From Cybelea sp963824595 (GTDB taxonomy: Bacteria; Vulcanimicrobiota; Vulcanimicrobiia; Vulcanimicrobiales; Vulcanimicrobiaceae), in contig CAWGPY010000001.1 in the NCBI GenBank assembly GCA_963824595.1, forward strand, positions 1 to 64,000: DNA of 64,000 nt. Direction: 5' to 3'. The notes below the pieces were generated by a model. It was not told the DNA's origin and ran no database searches. It saw nothing but the letters and a program-made list of their open reading frames with translations. The position numbers and the translations under genes are program-made. Below are positions 9,437 to 17,516 of this stretch, in pieces. How positions within the stretch are numbered: position 1 is the first letter of the stretch; each line of letters starts with the position of its first letter.

Positions 9437-10320
9437 ATGGCCAACCTCCTTTCCAAGAACATACTCTACACTACAATCGCGATCGAAGACGACGTTGGGG
9501 CGCCGGCCGGGACCGGGTTTCTCGTTGCGGATACGCTCCCGTCGCGATCCGAACACGGACAAAATGTCCTAACCTGGGAGCGACCGAAGACACGGGCCTA
9601 CCTCGTTACCGCGGCGCACGTGCTCGGTGACAATGCGAGCGTCATCGGCTCAACAGCCCATACGATTTGCGGTACAGCGGGACTCCGGCGGACGATTTTG
9701 CGGCTCGACGCAAACGTTTCGAGATCAAAAACGATCCGAGGAATTGGGCACTGCATCCCGATCCGGAAATTGATGTTGCAGTTCTCGATGTAACGGAATG
9801 GGCCCGCGGTCTCTCCGACGGCTATTTCAGGTTCTGGCCTCTAAGCGAAATCGCAAATGCCGTTAGTCTTGCCGCGGTCCACTGCGATGCCGGTGACGAA
9901 ATATTCGTTCTTGGTTATCCCCTGACGCTACGACAGGGCAGCACGAATCTTCCGTTAGTGCGGCAAGGTGTGCTTGCCACTTTCCCTCGCAGGCGGCTGG
10001 AGGATCTCGGAGCCAGAAAAGAACTGCGTGGCTTCCTTGTTGACGGGGCGATAATGCCGGGCTCGAGTGGTAGTCTGGTCGTAAGCACAAGCAAGCGGTT
10101 CTTGCCCGGCGATTTGGAGGTAACCTCGAATAGGCCGCTGTTACTCGGCGTCGTTGCTCAGGAGTGGGGTCGGGGCGAGCTCCAGCGGTACGACGCCTCC
10201 AGTAAGAATGACGCACAAATAAGCGCTTACGCGAATCTTGGCTTTGTCCACCCGGCTCGACAATCATACAAACGATCGCCGAACTCGGACAACATACGAT
10301 TCAGGACTGCTTCGATTTGA
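9437..10320 (+). pseudogene. trypsin-like serine protease, frameshifted
   Basis: The catalytic triad of an S1-type protease is split between frames. The frame 9437-9793 carries 'GTGFLVADTL' and the His box 'YLVTAAHVLG'. Between about 9650 and 9680 the coding signal moves to the frame that ends at 10320, which carries the Asp box 'PEIDVAVLDV' and the Ser box 'MPGSSGSLVV'. A second shift near 10,258 would restore a C-terminus reading 'TIIQTIAELGQHTIQ'. Two independent shifts argue for a decayed gene, although assembly error cannot be excluded. Intact relatives are cytoplasmic or secreted trypsin-like peptidases, some in defence loci. It is the first gene inside the att-bracketed sub-island. Confidence 0.7.
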
Positions 10321-11703
10321 TCACGACAACAACTGGGCGCCGCAAACCAATATCTCCGAATGGTCCCTCGAACACGAGGGAGCAACATCGGACGATGGTT
10401 CCATGCACCGAATAACCATGCGCCTATACCGCGATCGCATTCGCGGGTCTGGTCGCCTGTTCTCGGGGACGATTATCACGACGCCACCGATATCACAGGG
10501 CCTGTCCCACCGTCCCCGATGAACGCTATGACACCCAACGAACTGTTTTTCTCGAATGGGGCAGCTGGTTACCGGAGCGACTCGTAGTGGCCGCGGCTCT
10601 CGATGCTTATGCAGTTTTCAAGTGATCGTCAGGTTGAAGGCAGCGGGCCATCGCTAAGCTCCGCCATGTATCCGTCGTTACCATTGCTTGCACGTCGCAG
10701 ATTTGACCAATCTTCGTCGAAGAACCGCATAATGGTCGATCAGAAGGCCCTCGAAGTCGACTTGGTGGCGGCGATTTGCTCCTGAAGGCGAGCGGTTCAC
10801 TACACCGTTTGCTACACAGAATCGGCCAAAAGCGGGCCCGCGATTTCATTGGCCTTCGTAGCCTTATGCGCAAGGCGGCAGTATTATCAGGCACAATCGA
10901 GGCTCAGAGGGTAGTGGCGGGGACGGTAGGAGAACCTCCTACACGCTCCCGCCAATCGAAACACTCCCGCCACCAACCACTTTCCGCCTTTATTTACGGG
11001 GGGTGCGGCGCACCGTGCCACTCGCTACACCGTCTGCTACACGGAATCGCTGGAGCCCAAGCGTTACAGACGGCCTTATCGAGCTGATCGTCGAGCAGCT
11101 TCGCTGCCACCCCTCGCCGCTTAGCACATCAAAGAAGCGACGGCACGGGCGCGCTACAGAGTCCCGGGATCAAAACCACGGATCGACAGGTTCGCTCTCC
11201 AAGCCCAGCACGCCAAAGTTGCACTCGTGGATCGGGCGTCCGCGTTCGCGGTGCACTAAACGAGTCGAATTACGTCGGGCATTCCAGATGATTAACAATT
11301 TCTAGCAAAAGTCAAGAGGCTGAAGCACTAGCCAAATGCGCGTCGGCCAATCGCAGTTCGTAGGATCCGAACAATGGGCTCATCACATCGTGCGGTTCGG
11401 CTGCCGAGATTTTCGTCGCGAGAAGGGACTCCAGGGCCGTGAGCGGCCAGCCTTGCGAGAGCGCTGGTGTTCGATACCGCTTTTGGTGGCGTTGGGCTTC
11501 GGTCTCGGCAGAGACCTCGCGCACGCGTCGCGGCAAACGGGCAGCCCACGAATGAGTCGCGTGCGGCGTCACGTTAGGGGAAACAGCTCGCCGTGATCGC
11601 GAGCCTCTGATGTGCGCCACGCCCCTCTCGCGCGTACGCGCCCATATCCGCGTCGCCGGAGGAAGGGGACGCGATTTTGAGTGGAACACAGTAGGAGGGA
11701 GTC
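10321..11703. other. non-coding or decayed tract with repeat copy 1
   Basis: No frame here has convincing coding character on either strand. It contains the first copy of the approximately 300-bp direct repeat (about 10,690-10,990). A shorter repeated motif, 'CTACACCGT(T/C)TGCTACAC', occurs near 10,799 and again near 11,024. The remainder (11,100-11,690) shows only overlapping short frames, which I regard as noise. Confidence 0.6.
10690..10990. repeat. direct repeat copy 1 (about 300 bp, imperfect)
   Basis: This tract aligns with 16,700-16,985. Shared blocks in the same order are 'GACCAATCTTCGTC', 'GAAGGCCCT', 'GCTCCT(G/A)AAG', 'GCCAAAAG(C/T)GGCC', 'AGTA(T/C)TATCAGG' and 'AGGGTAGTGGCGGG'. 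Both copies end in a hairpin with a GGCGGG/CCCGCC-type stem. On the minus strand both copies can encode 'DEDWSNL', so the repeat may include the end of a decayed gene. The copies bracket the ubiquitin-like cassette. Confidence 0.65.
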
Positions 11704-12471
11704 GTGACGAATGCCCACCCAAGCCCGTGCTGCGGCAACCCAACGATTGTCGCGGTAAGTGCAGCCGTCGAACTTACATACGTCCGTGCCGCACCCCGCG
11801 ATCGACCTGAACATGCTTGTATGTCGTGTGGCGCACCGATGCCGAACCCGGGGCGCGTCATGTTGGGTGGTTTTTGTCTTGGGAAGCTTCGAGCGCTAAA
11901 CCATATCGCTCGAGCCACGAGTGGGAGTGCAGGTGAGTTTTCCTTACCGCCGCTATCAAAAATCGCCCGCCTAAGCCCCAAGAACGTCATCATCACTACG
12001 GCAGCTGGCCGATTTGACGAAAACTTCGACACGCTGCGAACTGATCCGGGGCAGATCCAAGCGCTGCGGATCCGTCTTGCATCGCGGCTAGGCTTGCGGA
12101 CAGACCTCTGGCCGCGCGCGACTGAGGCCCCGTTCCTGGGGCACCCAGCAATTCTTCATGCCGGATTGCCCCAAAAATACACTATGGAGCAATACCTGGA
12201 CGCCGGACACATTCGATTCGCCGGGTACACGCGGACCGCCATTAAAGATCCGATCGAGCTCTGGGAGGATCTCGATGGGGATGACGCGCCTCGACCAGTT
12301 TTCCGGAGTCTAGCCGCGCTCCGAGTCGAGCAGAGCGACAGCTATCATTTCATGCACGTTCTGATTGAAAAGGACTCACACATCGTGACGACAGCCTATG
12401 TCGGGGACTACGAAGGCCGCATCGAAACCTACCGCAAGGGCAGGCTGCTCGTCGCTGCATGGGCCGCCTAA
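11704..12471 (+). CDS. PBECR-like domain protein with N-terminal cysteines
   Basis: A 255-residue protein with a GTG start preceded by GGAGG at good spacing. The N-terminus has Cys motifs 'CCGNP' and 'CMSCGAPM', which could bind zinc. The C-terminal half (from about residue 155) reads 'GHIRFAGYTRTAIKDPIELW', then 'HFMHVLIEKDSHIVTTAYVG' and ends 'IETYRKGRLLVA'. This order (dP-x-x-(V/I)W, then a strand pair with T-x-Y, then R-K-G-x-L) resembles the phage-barnase/EndoU/colicin-like nuclease superfamily (PBECR). That assignment is from memory of the pattern and is tentative. It is the first gene of the repeat-bracketed cassette and may be a nuclease or a nuclease-like binding domain. Confidence 0.6.
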   Translation: MTNAHPSPCCGNPTIVAVSAAVELTYVRAAPRDRPEHACMSCGAPMPNPGRVMLGGFCLGKLRALNHIARATSGSAGEFSLPPLSKIARLSPKNVIITTAAGRFDENFDTLRTDPGQIQALRIRLASRLGLRTDLWPRATEAPFLGHPAILHAGLPQKYTMEQYLDAGHIRFAGYTRTAIKDPIELWEDLDGDDAPRPVFRSLAALRVEQSDSYHFMHVLIEKDSHIVTTAYVGDYEGRIETYRKGRLLVAAWAA

Positions 12472-12712
12472 AAGTACGAAAAGCGAACCGCATAAGCTGG
12501 CTCGCTTCTCTTCACGCTGATCACAGTCAGTAGAAGACTGTCGCGGCCCCGACACAACCTGTTAGGGTCTACGGGAGGCCTGGCCCGGCATCCCGGCAGG
12601 CTTCACTATCGTACTCAACCAGGGCCAACCGTGTCAAAAGACGGTCGGAACGCAGATCTATAGCAGTACGAATATTGACAGGAGATTGGTATGACCATAT
12701 GCTGTTCATTGT

Positions 12713-13225
12713 ATGAAGATATCTTTCAGTTTGTCCGACCACGTGGCGGCACGGCTTGAGGTTTGCGCGAGGAAAGTAGCAAACGGTAACGCTTCACTGC
12801 TTGCGGATCTAGCCCTCAGGCGCCTGCTTGACTTGCCCGAGGACAAGCTGAGCGGCCTTGTAGCGCGGCAACGGCTTGACCGCATGGCCTCCACACGAGG
12901 CGGTTGGGCCCATGCTTTTTGGCTCGTCTTGGGCGAGGAGATGGGAAGGCAAGACCTGATTGACAATCCGTTTGCTCCCCGAAACTATGGCGACTTTTAT
13001 GTCGTGTTACTAATGAACCATATGGACCGCCACGACGACGAAGACGACCCTTTCTGCCCTTACGTAGGCCCACGGATGGCGGCCCCACAAAGCCCATCTC
13101 CGTATCAGTGGACATTTGGTAGGCGCGAGTCTCCTGTGGTGGCCGCCGAGAAGGTCGCGGCCAAACTGCGAGAGTTTGGCGTCGAACCCAGATTCAACCA
13201 AACAGAAGCCAACGAGCCGAGGTAG
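12713..13225 (+). CDS. ribbon-helix-helix-like hypothetical protein
   Basis: A 170-residue protein starting at ATG 12713. Residues 1-45 ('MKISFSLSDHVAARLEV' then 'ASLLADLALRRLLDLPEDKL') have the strand-helix-helix pattern of ribbon-helix-helix DNA-binding proteins. The rest is rich in Asp, Trp and Tyr ('MDRHDDEDDPFCPYVGPRM') and is not recognised. It could be a transcription regulator of the cassette or an antitoxin-like partner of the upstream protein, from which it is separated by 241 bp that hold no gene I can see. Confidence 0.55.
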   Translation: MKISFSLSDHVAARLEVCARKVANGNASLLADLALRRLLDLPEDKLSGLVARQRLDRMASTRGGWAHAFWLVLGEEMGRQDLIDNPFAPRNYGDFYVVLLMNHMDRHDDEDDPFCPYVGPRMAAPQSPSPYQWTFGRRESPVVAAEKVAAKLREFGVEPRFNQTEANEPR

Positions 13226-13418
13226 CTTAAGCCTGCTCCAGATGCATCGACTAACTGCTGCCCAGATTCCACCCGGCGAGCTCGGGGATGCGCCGGTCGA
13301 AGCCTAGCGAGATTCGGGCGAGCGGCATCACATTGTCCGCGCGTTCACTCAGCGCGTTGCTCACCGTAGGTGACAAGCGAAGATCTGCACGACCAGACCC
13401 AAATCCCGATTCTTTGTT

Positions 13419-13982
13419 TCAGACGGCGAGTCGCCGCTGCCGGCGCGCATGCCTCAGTCGCGCTCCACTGATGTTGATCCGATAGCGCATCATCTGCTCG
13501 CTCACGCCGAACAGCCGAGACCCTGCTTCTGACGCGAGACCAGCGGAAACGACATGCAATGCCGCCTCATTCGGGACCAACAGCACTCCCGCCAGATGAG
13601 CTGCCTCTTCTTCGGCACTGCGATCAATGCCAGCACAACCAAGGTCGGATAAAGAATGAGCAGGATGGAACAACAGTGCGTGCGCGATTTCGTGGGAGAT
13701 GTCACTAACAACACGCACGCTGGCGCGATTTTCGTCGTAGAAGATCGCGCGCTGATTGCGCCCAATAAAAATCGTCATGGCGCTTAGGCGGCCGTCACGC
13801 AGTAAGATCGCGTCCACGGATCGGGGGTCGCTAACCACCGTCCCAAATGCGTACAGCGGGATGCATAGGTCCGCGGAGGCTGCAAAGGGGTCAAAGGGAT
13901 CAGTTTGCGACAACTCCATCTCCCGGCGAAGATCCCGCGCGATTCGGTCGGCTTCAGCTTTGAAGCCGCGGCGAAGGGTCAT
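13419..13982 (-). CDS. ImmA/IrrE-family metallopeptidase
   Basis: This 187-residue protein carries the zinc-protease motif 'SDISHEIAHALLFHP' (HExxH with the HEIAH core) and a downstream 'EEEAAHLAGVLLVP', which supplies the third metal ligand; this is the ImmA/IrrE (COG2856) arrangement. In ICEBs1 and radiation-response systems such proteases cleave an XRE-family repressor after a damage or phage signal. Here its start overlaps the stop of the XRE gene by 4 bp, so the two form a co-translated pair. They are transcribed away from the ubiquitin-like operon, which makes them the likely control switch for it. Confidence 0.88.
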   Translation of the reverse strand: MTLRRGFKAEADRIARDLRREMELSQTDPFDPFAASADLCIPLYAFGTVVSDPRSVDAILLRDGRLSAMTIFIGRNQRAIFYDENRASVRVVSDISHEIAHALLFHPAHSLSDLGCAGIDRSAEEEAAHLAGVLLVPNEAALHVVSAGLASEAGSRLFGVSEQMMRYRINISGARLRHARRQRRLAV

Positions 13983-14374
13983 TGGTGATCGGCGCCGCGA
14001 GTGGCAAGCCGAAACGCACTCGTCGCCAAGGACTTTAGCGCGTCCCGTTCATCGTTAGTGAGATTGGGGTTCGCGCGGAACAGGGCGGACACGAACCTGC
14101 TCACCGCGTCGCCGGATTCGACCTCCGCGCCCCTGTCCGAATCCCCCGTAAAAAATGTGCGGGGATCGTTTCCCAGCCAGGCCGTAAGCGCGGCGAAGCC
14201 GTCCACGTCAGGTCGCTTGCCTTGTGCTATGCGGGTCAAAGTACTAGCGCTAACGCCGGTTTGCTCCGCCACGTGCTTCCATTGAAGACCTTGCGCGGCG
14301 CGAGCGGCGTCGAGCGCATCGAAGAGGCTCGAGGCGTCCAAGCTAACTCTGACGTGCTCGTTCGTTCGCGACAA
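13979..14374 (-). CDS. XRE-family repressor paired with ImmA protease
   Basis: A 131-residue protein with a helix-turn-helix at about residues 18-60 ('LQWKHVAEQTGVSASTLTRI' followed by 'AQGKRPDVDGFAALTAWLG'). The C-terminal half is helical and probably serves for oligomerisation or recognition by the protease. Its start faces the ubiquitin-like gene across a 103-bp gap that holds two palindromes and a good promoter. By analogy with ImmR/ImmA pairs, it probably represses the divergent operon and itself until the protease removes it. Confidence 0.88.
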   Translation of the reverse strand: MSRTNEHVRVSLDASSLFDALDAARAAQGLQWKHVAEQTGVSASTLTRIAQGKRPDVDGFAALTAWLGNDPRTFFTGDSDRGAEVESGDAVSRFVSALFRANPNLTNDERDALKSLATSAFRLATRGADHQ

Positions 14375-14391
14375 ATCTGACCAATCCTATC

Positions 14392-14420
14392 TTGCAATCC
14401 GATTGCGAAAGCGGTATTAT
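14392..14420 (+). promoter_or_regulatory. predicted sigma70 promoter of the Ubl operon
   Basis: TTGCAA at 14392-14397 and TATTAT at 14415-14420 are separated by exactly 17 nt. The predicted start of transcription is near 14427. The -35 box lies inside the first operator palindrome. Confidence 0.55.
14394..14406. promoter_or_regulatory. operator palindrome 1 (GCAATC-C-GATTGC)
   Basis: A perfect inverted repeat of 6 bp with a 1-nt centre, overlapping the -35 element of the Ubl promoter and close to the XRE start. It shares the half-site GCAAT with operator 2. Confidence 0.55.
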
Positions 14421-14426
14421 TTAGTT

Positions 14427-14447
14427 GCAATTCAGGTTTTGAATTGC
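14427..14447. promoter_or_regulatory. operator palindrome 2 (GCAATTCA-N5-TGAATTGC)
   Basis: A perfect 8-bp inverted repeat with a 5-nt centre at the predicted transcription start of the Ubl operon. The half-site GCAAT matches operator 1, which suggests binding by the adjacent XRE repressor. Confidence 0.55.
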
Positions 14448-14477
14448 TGGTTATCAATTATGAGGAGTTTATCACGT

Positions 14478-14765
14478 ATGACTACGGAATTGAAGACCGC
14501 CGAGCGCGGGCCCGGCGACCACCAGGTTGGGCACCCTCATCCGGCGGTTCGCTTCAAAATTGACTGTGAACCCCTAGAGGTCCACACCGACCATCTGACC
14601 GTCAAGGAGCTCCTTGATTTGGTCAACGCTGACCCTTCAAAGCACTACATCGTTGAACTCGGCGACCCCGAAAACATCCCGCACACCAACTTAGAAGAAT
14701 CGATCCGCCTTCGGGACTGCGCGGAATTCATTACTGTATTCACCGGTGAAACGCCAGTCTCGTGA
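14478..14765 (+). CDS. single-domain multiubiquitin-type Ubl protein
   Basis: A 95-residue protein. ATG 14478 is chosen because GAGGAG (14462-14467) lies 10 nt upstream; longer starts would run through the promoter. Residues about 25-92 have the beta-grasp pattern of the bacterial multiubiquitin family: 'VRFKIDCEPLEVHTDHLTVK', 'ELLDLVNADPSKHYIVEL', 'LRDCAEFITVF'. Most relatives are described with one or more such domains beside E2, E1 and JAB proteins. The C-terminus ends '...GETPVS' with no diglycine, so any conjugation would need an unusual tail. Its stop overlaps the next start (GTGA). The Ubl call rests on fold pattern and operon context. Confidence 0.75.
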   Translation: MTTELKTAERGPGDHQVGHPHPAVRFKIDCEPLEVHTDHLTVKELLDLVNADPSKHYIVELGDPENIPHTNLEESIRLRDCAEFITVFTGETPVS

Positions 14766-15091
14766 GCGCGATGAAAGACGCGCTGGGTGCGATCGGCGTC
14801 CCCGCAGAAGACCTGCCGGGTAGCTTGGTAAAGCTGCCCCGCTTTCAGGTCCACGTTGGCCGCCATAAAGGAGAGCTAGTCGATGTCGCTGTCGTCGGAA
14901 CCGACTATCCAATGACGCCACCGGCCGGCGTGCACATCCGCGCCGATTGGGGGTCGGATCGGCCGAACGTGAGTGTCAGCCCATTGGGGCAAGATTGGCG
15001 GTACTTCAGCCGCAAGCATTCGGATTGGAAGGGCCGCAATCCGGTGCACCTGCTAATCGCATACCTCAATCGCGTGCTCGGCGATGCCTAA
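14762..15091 (+). CDS. E2-fold protein without cysteine (Prok-E2 family E-like)
   Basis: A 109-residue protein with a GTG start overlapping the Ubl stop by 4 bp. The sequence shows an E2-like strand order, a 'DYPMTPPAGVHI' segment like the E2 YPxxPP turn, and a C-terminal 'DWRYFSRKHSDWKGRNPVH' followed by an amphipathic helix. This resembles the small prokaryotic E2-type family found beside JAB-E1 fusions. There is no cysteine in the whole protein, so a classical thioester is impossible. Candidates for a transfer or binding role include Ser, Tyr and His in the 'YFSRKHSDW' region. The fold assignment is an inference from sequence pattern and context. Confidence 0.62.
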   Translation: MSAMKDALGAIGVPAEDLPGSLVKLPRFQVHVGRHKGELVDVAVVGTDYPMTPPAGVHIRADWGSDRPNVSVSPLGQDWRYFSRKHSDWKGRNPVHLLIAYLNRVLGDA

Positions 15092-16442
15092 TCGGGAGTT
15101 TTCGATCGTTTTGCTCGAGCCGATCGCGCGCGAGCTCCAGGACCACCTGATGAGGCTGGACGGTCAAGAAGATCTCACCTTCGCGTTGTACCGGCCCGCC
15201 GCCGGGACGGCGCGTGACACGGCGATTGTGGTTGGCTCCGTGCTACCCCTGGATGGTGATCGGCAAGTTCATGGGAACGTCTCCTTTACGGGCGCATATG
15301 TTGAGAGAGCGCTCGGGATCGCTCGCGCCCGCGAATGCGGACTCGTCTTCCTGCACTCGCATCCGTTGGGAGCGGGATGGCAACACATGAGCGGCGACGA
15401 CGAGATCGCCGAACGGCGGATCGCCGCAGGCGTTCTTGGCGCGACCAGCTTGCCGCTGGTCGGCATGACGCTTGCGCGCGATGAACAGTATAGTGCGCGC
15501 CGTTGGAACCGTACCGCGCCTCGCACCTACGCGCGTCAGGACGCCGTCAACGTGCGGGTCGTTGGCAAGCGCCTGCGCGTGAGCCTTCCTCCCACCCGTG
15601 TCCTTGCGTGCGAGGCGTTGAACCGTACGGATTCCGTTTGGGGATCAGCCGAGCGCGCGAACCTTTCTCGCTTGCGCGCCGCCATCGTGGGCCTGGGCAG
15701 CGTTGGAAGCCAGATCGCGGAAATTCTTTCGAGGATCGGTGTCCGGCAGGTTGTGCTCGTCGACCACGACCGCGTCAACGTCATCAATCTCGACCGTACC
15801 TTGAATGCAACGACGTCCGACGTGGGTGCCTACAAGGTGGACGTAGCGGCTGATGCAATGCGCGCGCATTCACCATGCGGGATCGAAGTCAATGCGATTC
15901 CGGCAAGGTGCGATGAGGCCGTAGCCTATCGAGCCTTACTGGACTGCGACTTCATTTTTTGCTGCATCGATCGCCCCTGGGGCCGGCGTATTTTGAACCA
16001 CCTCGCCTACGCCGACGCCATACCTGTATCGAACGGCGGATTGCTCGCGCGCCGACGTCACGCCAGGTTCATCGGCGTTGACTGGCACGTACACGTCGTC
16101 GGCCCGGGACGTCGGTGCATGCAGTGCTGGAAGGCGTTCGACCCGGCCGATGCTGCTCTCGAGCGAGACGGGTTCCTCGACGATCCCAGCTATGTCCGGG
16201 ATATGGACCCGGACAGCCCGCTAGTCGCGCATGCCAATGCGATACCGTACGCGATGAGCGTTGCGTCCATGCAGGTGATGCAGTTCGTTGCGATGGTGGT
16301 AGGCCCAATCAACGACCTCGGCGATTGGAACTTCCACGCGGCGACCGGCATGTGCGACACGTCCGCGGGTTCACGCTGCGAGGACGAGTGTCTCTACGCA
16401 GATATCACCGGCGATGTGAGGTCTTTTCCCCCACTTCGTTAG
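15084..16442 (+). CDS. JAB peptidase-ThiF/E1 fusion protein
   Basis: A 452-residue fusion whose start overlaps the E2-like stop by 8 bp. The N-terminal JAB/MPN domain (about 1-135) has the JAMM residues in 'FLHSHPLGAGWQHMSGDDE' (His91, His93, Ser103, Asp105/106), with the H-to-D spacing slightly longer than usual. The ThiF/E1 domain (about 195-420) has the nucleotide loop 'VGLGSVGSQIAEILSRIG' and 'VLVDHDRVNVINLDRT'. Cys345-x-x-Cys348 and Cys424/432/436 could form a zinc site or supply the catalytic cysteine. The protein would both activate a Ubl C-terminus by adenylation and cleave Ubl tails or conjugates. It ends the three-gene operon. Confidence 0.9.
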   Translation: MPNREFSIVLLEPIARELQDHLMRLDGQEDLTFALYRPAAGTARDTAIVVGSVLPLDGDRQVHGNVSFTGAYVERALGIARARECGLVFLHSHPLGAGWQHMSGDDEIAERRIAAGVLGATSLPLVGMTLARDEQYSARRWNRTAPRTYARQDAVNVRVVGKRLRVSLPPTRVLACEALNRTDSVWGSAERANLSRLRAAIVGLGSVGSQIAEILSRIGVRQVVLVDHDRVNVINLDRTLNATTSDVGAYKVDVAADAMRAHSPCGIEVNAIPARCDEAVAYRALLDCDFIFCCIDRPWGRRILNHLAYADAIPVSNGGLLARRRHARFIGVDWHVHVVGPGRRCMQCWKAFDPADAALERDGFLDDPSYVRDMDPDSPLVAHANAIPYAMSVASMQVMQFVAMVVGPINDLGDWNFHAATGMCDTSAGSRCEDECLYADITGDVRSFPPLR

Positions 16443-17291
16443 CGATATCACGGAGCCGGCGCGCTAATAGGTCGGCCAAGGCGCTTGTTCCTATCTATCA
16501 CTAATTGGTGGTCGACGCGGAACTGCCTCGGTCCCAGCAGCCCTGCACAACCCTATACCAATTATTCCGGATGTTGCGAGACGTTCCGCATGAACAATGT
16601 GCTTTTACCGGCAGGCTAGGGCGGATCTTTACGAGATTGGCCCACGTAAGTAAGTTCGGCTCCCGTATAGGTGCTAGTGAACAACTGCTTACTCCATTTG
16701 CATTTTGCAGGTTCGACCAATCTTCGTCTAAATGACCGCTGATGGTGTGTCGGAAGGCCCTGCGAGTTCGATGCAAGTGGAAGCGATTCGCTCCTAAAGC
16801 CGAAGCAGCTCACCCTACCGTTTACTGCGCAGAACGTGCCAAAAGTGGCCTTCCGTATTCATTGACGGGTGGACACCCTGCGCGGAGGAGGTCCAGTACT
16901 ATCAGGGGCTTTCGAGACTCACAGGGTAGTGGCGGGAATGCTAGGCGAACCTTCTATGCCCTCCCGCTAGAACCGCGCTACGAGTCTGAATAACTCAATA
17001 CTAGAGAGCAATTCCTCACCTCTGCGCTCGGCCTACCGTCAGTGCGGGCGCTACGTCGCAGCACGCGTACAGCTCGCTTCCATTCGTTCTTGCCATAGGC
17101 CAATGATGCGTGACTGCGGCTTAGGTGGGGTCCTTGTGCCCGCACGTTCCGTGCGAGGTCGCAGAAATGCTTTATCTGGTCGCCAAGCCCCGCCAGCATG
17201 CTTCGGCGCTTACACCCGAATGTGTGCACCGCCTTAGGCGGGGAAGGCTCGCGCTCGAAGTCGAATCGGTGTCACTGGAGGTAGGGCTGTT
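16443..17291. other. non-coding tract with repeat copy 2
   Basis: No convincing gene is seen on either strand. Repeat copy 2 occupies about 16,700-16,985. The remaining 300 bp up to 17,291 lead to the DUF2188 gene and probably hold its promoter; GGAGGT lies just upstream of its start. Confidence 0.6.
16700..16985. repeat. direct repeat copy 2 (about 290 bp, imperfect)
   Basis: This is the partner of 10,690-10,990, roughly 70% alike by eye, in the same orientation, with the GGCGGG/CCCGC-type hairpin again at its right end. Together the copies delimit a cassette of about 5.7 kb. Confidence 0.65.
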
Positions 17292-17495
17292 GTGAGCAAA
17301 GATCCGCTTTTTATCGAAAAAAACGAGGATGGTAAATTCGCAGTCAAACGCGCTAACACCCAACGCGCTTCGGCGATTTGCGATACGCAACATGATGCAA
17401 TTGAGCGTGCTAGGAAAATGACCGATGGGCCGATCCACGTTGAACGCGTCCGCACCACGAGAATCGGTTCTCCGGACAAGTGGCGGCGCATCTAG
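17292..17495 (+). CDS. DUF2188-like small protein
   Basis: A 67-residue protein with a GTG start preceded by GGAGGT. The pattern 'DGKFAVKRANTQRASAICDT' followed by 'QHDAIERARKM' is that of the DUF2188 family, small beta-rich proteins of unknown function that are often found on mobile or accessory DNA. It lies 21 bp upstream of the RelA/SpoT-domain gene and is probably co-transcribed with it. Whether it modulates that protein, as a small antitoxin would, cannot be told from the sequence. Confidence 0.65.
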   Translation: MSKDPLFIEKNEDGKFAVKRANTQRASAICDTQHDAIERARKMTDGPIHVERVRTTRIGSPDKWRRI

Positions 17496-17516
17496 GCTCT
17501 TTCCGCGGTTAAACGG

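Noticed and set aside
11312..11743. 143-codon minus-strand frame left of the PBECR-like gene
   Set aside because: Low-complexity Arg/Ser/Ala content, competing frames of equal quality and no motif; a recombinase-like 'TPHATHSWAARL' string was too weak to accept.
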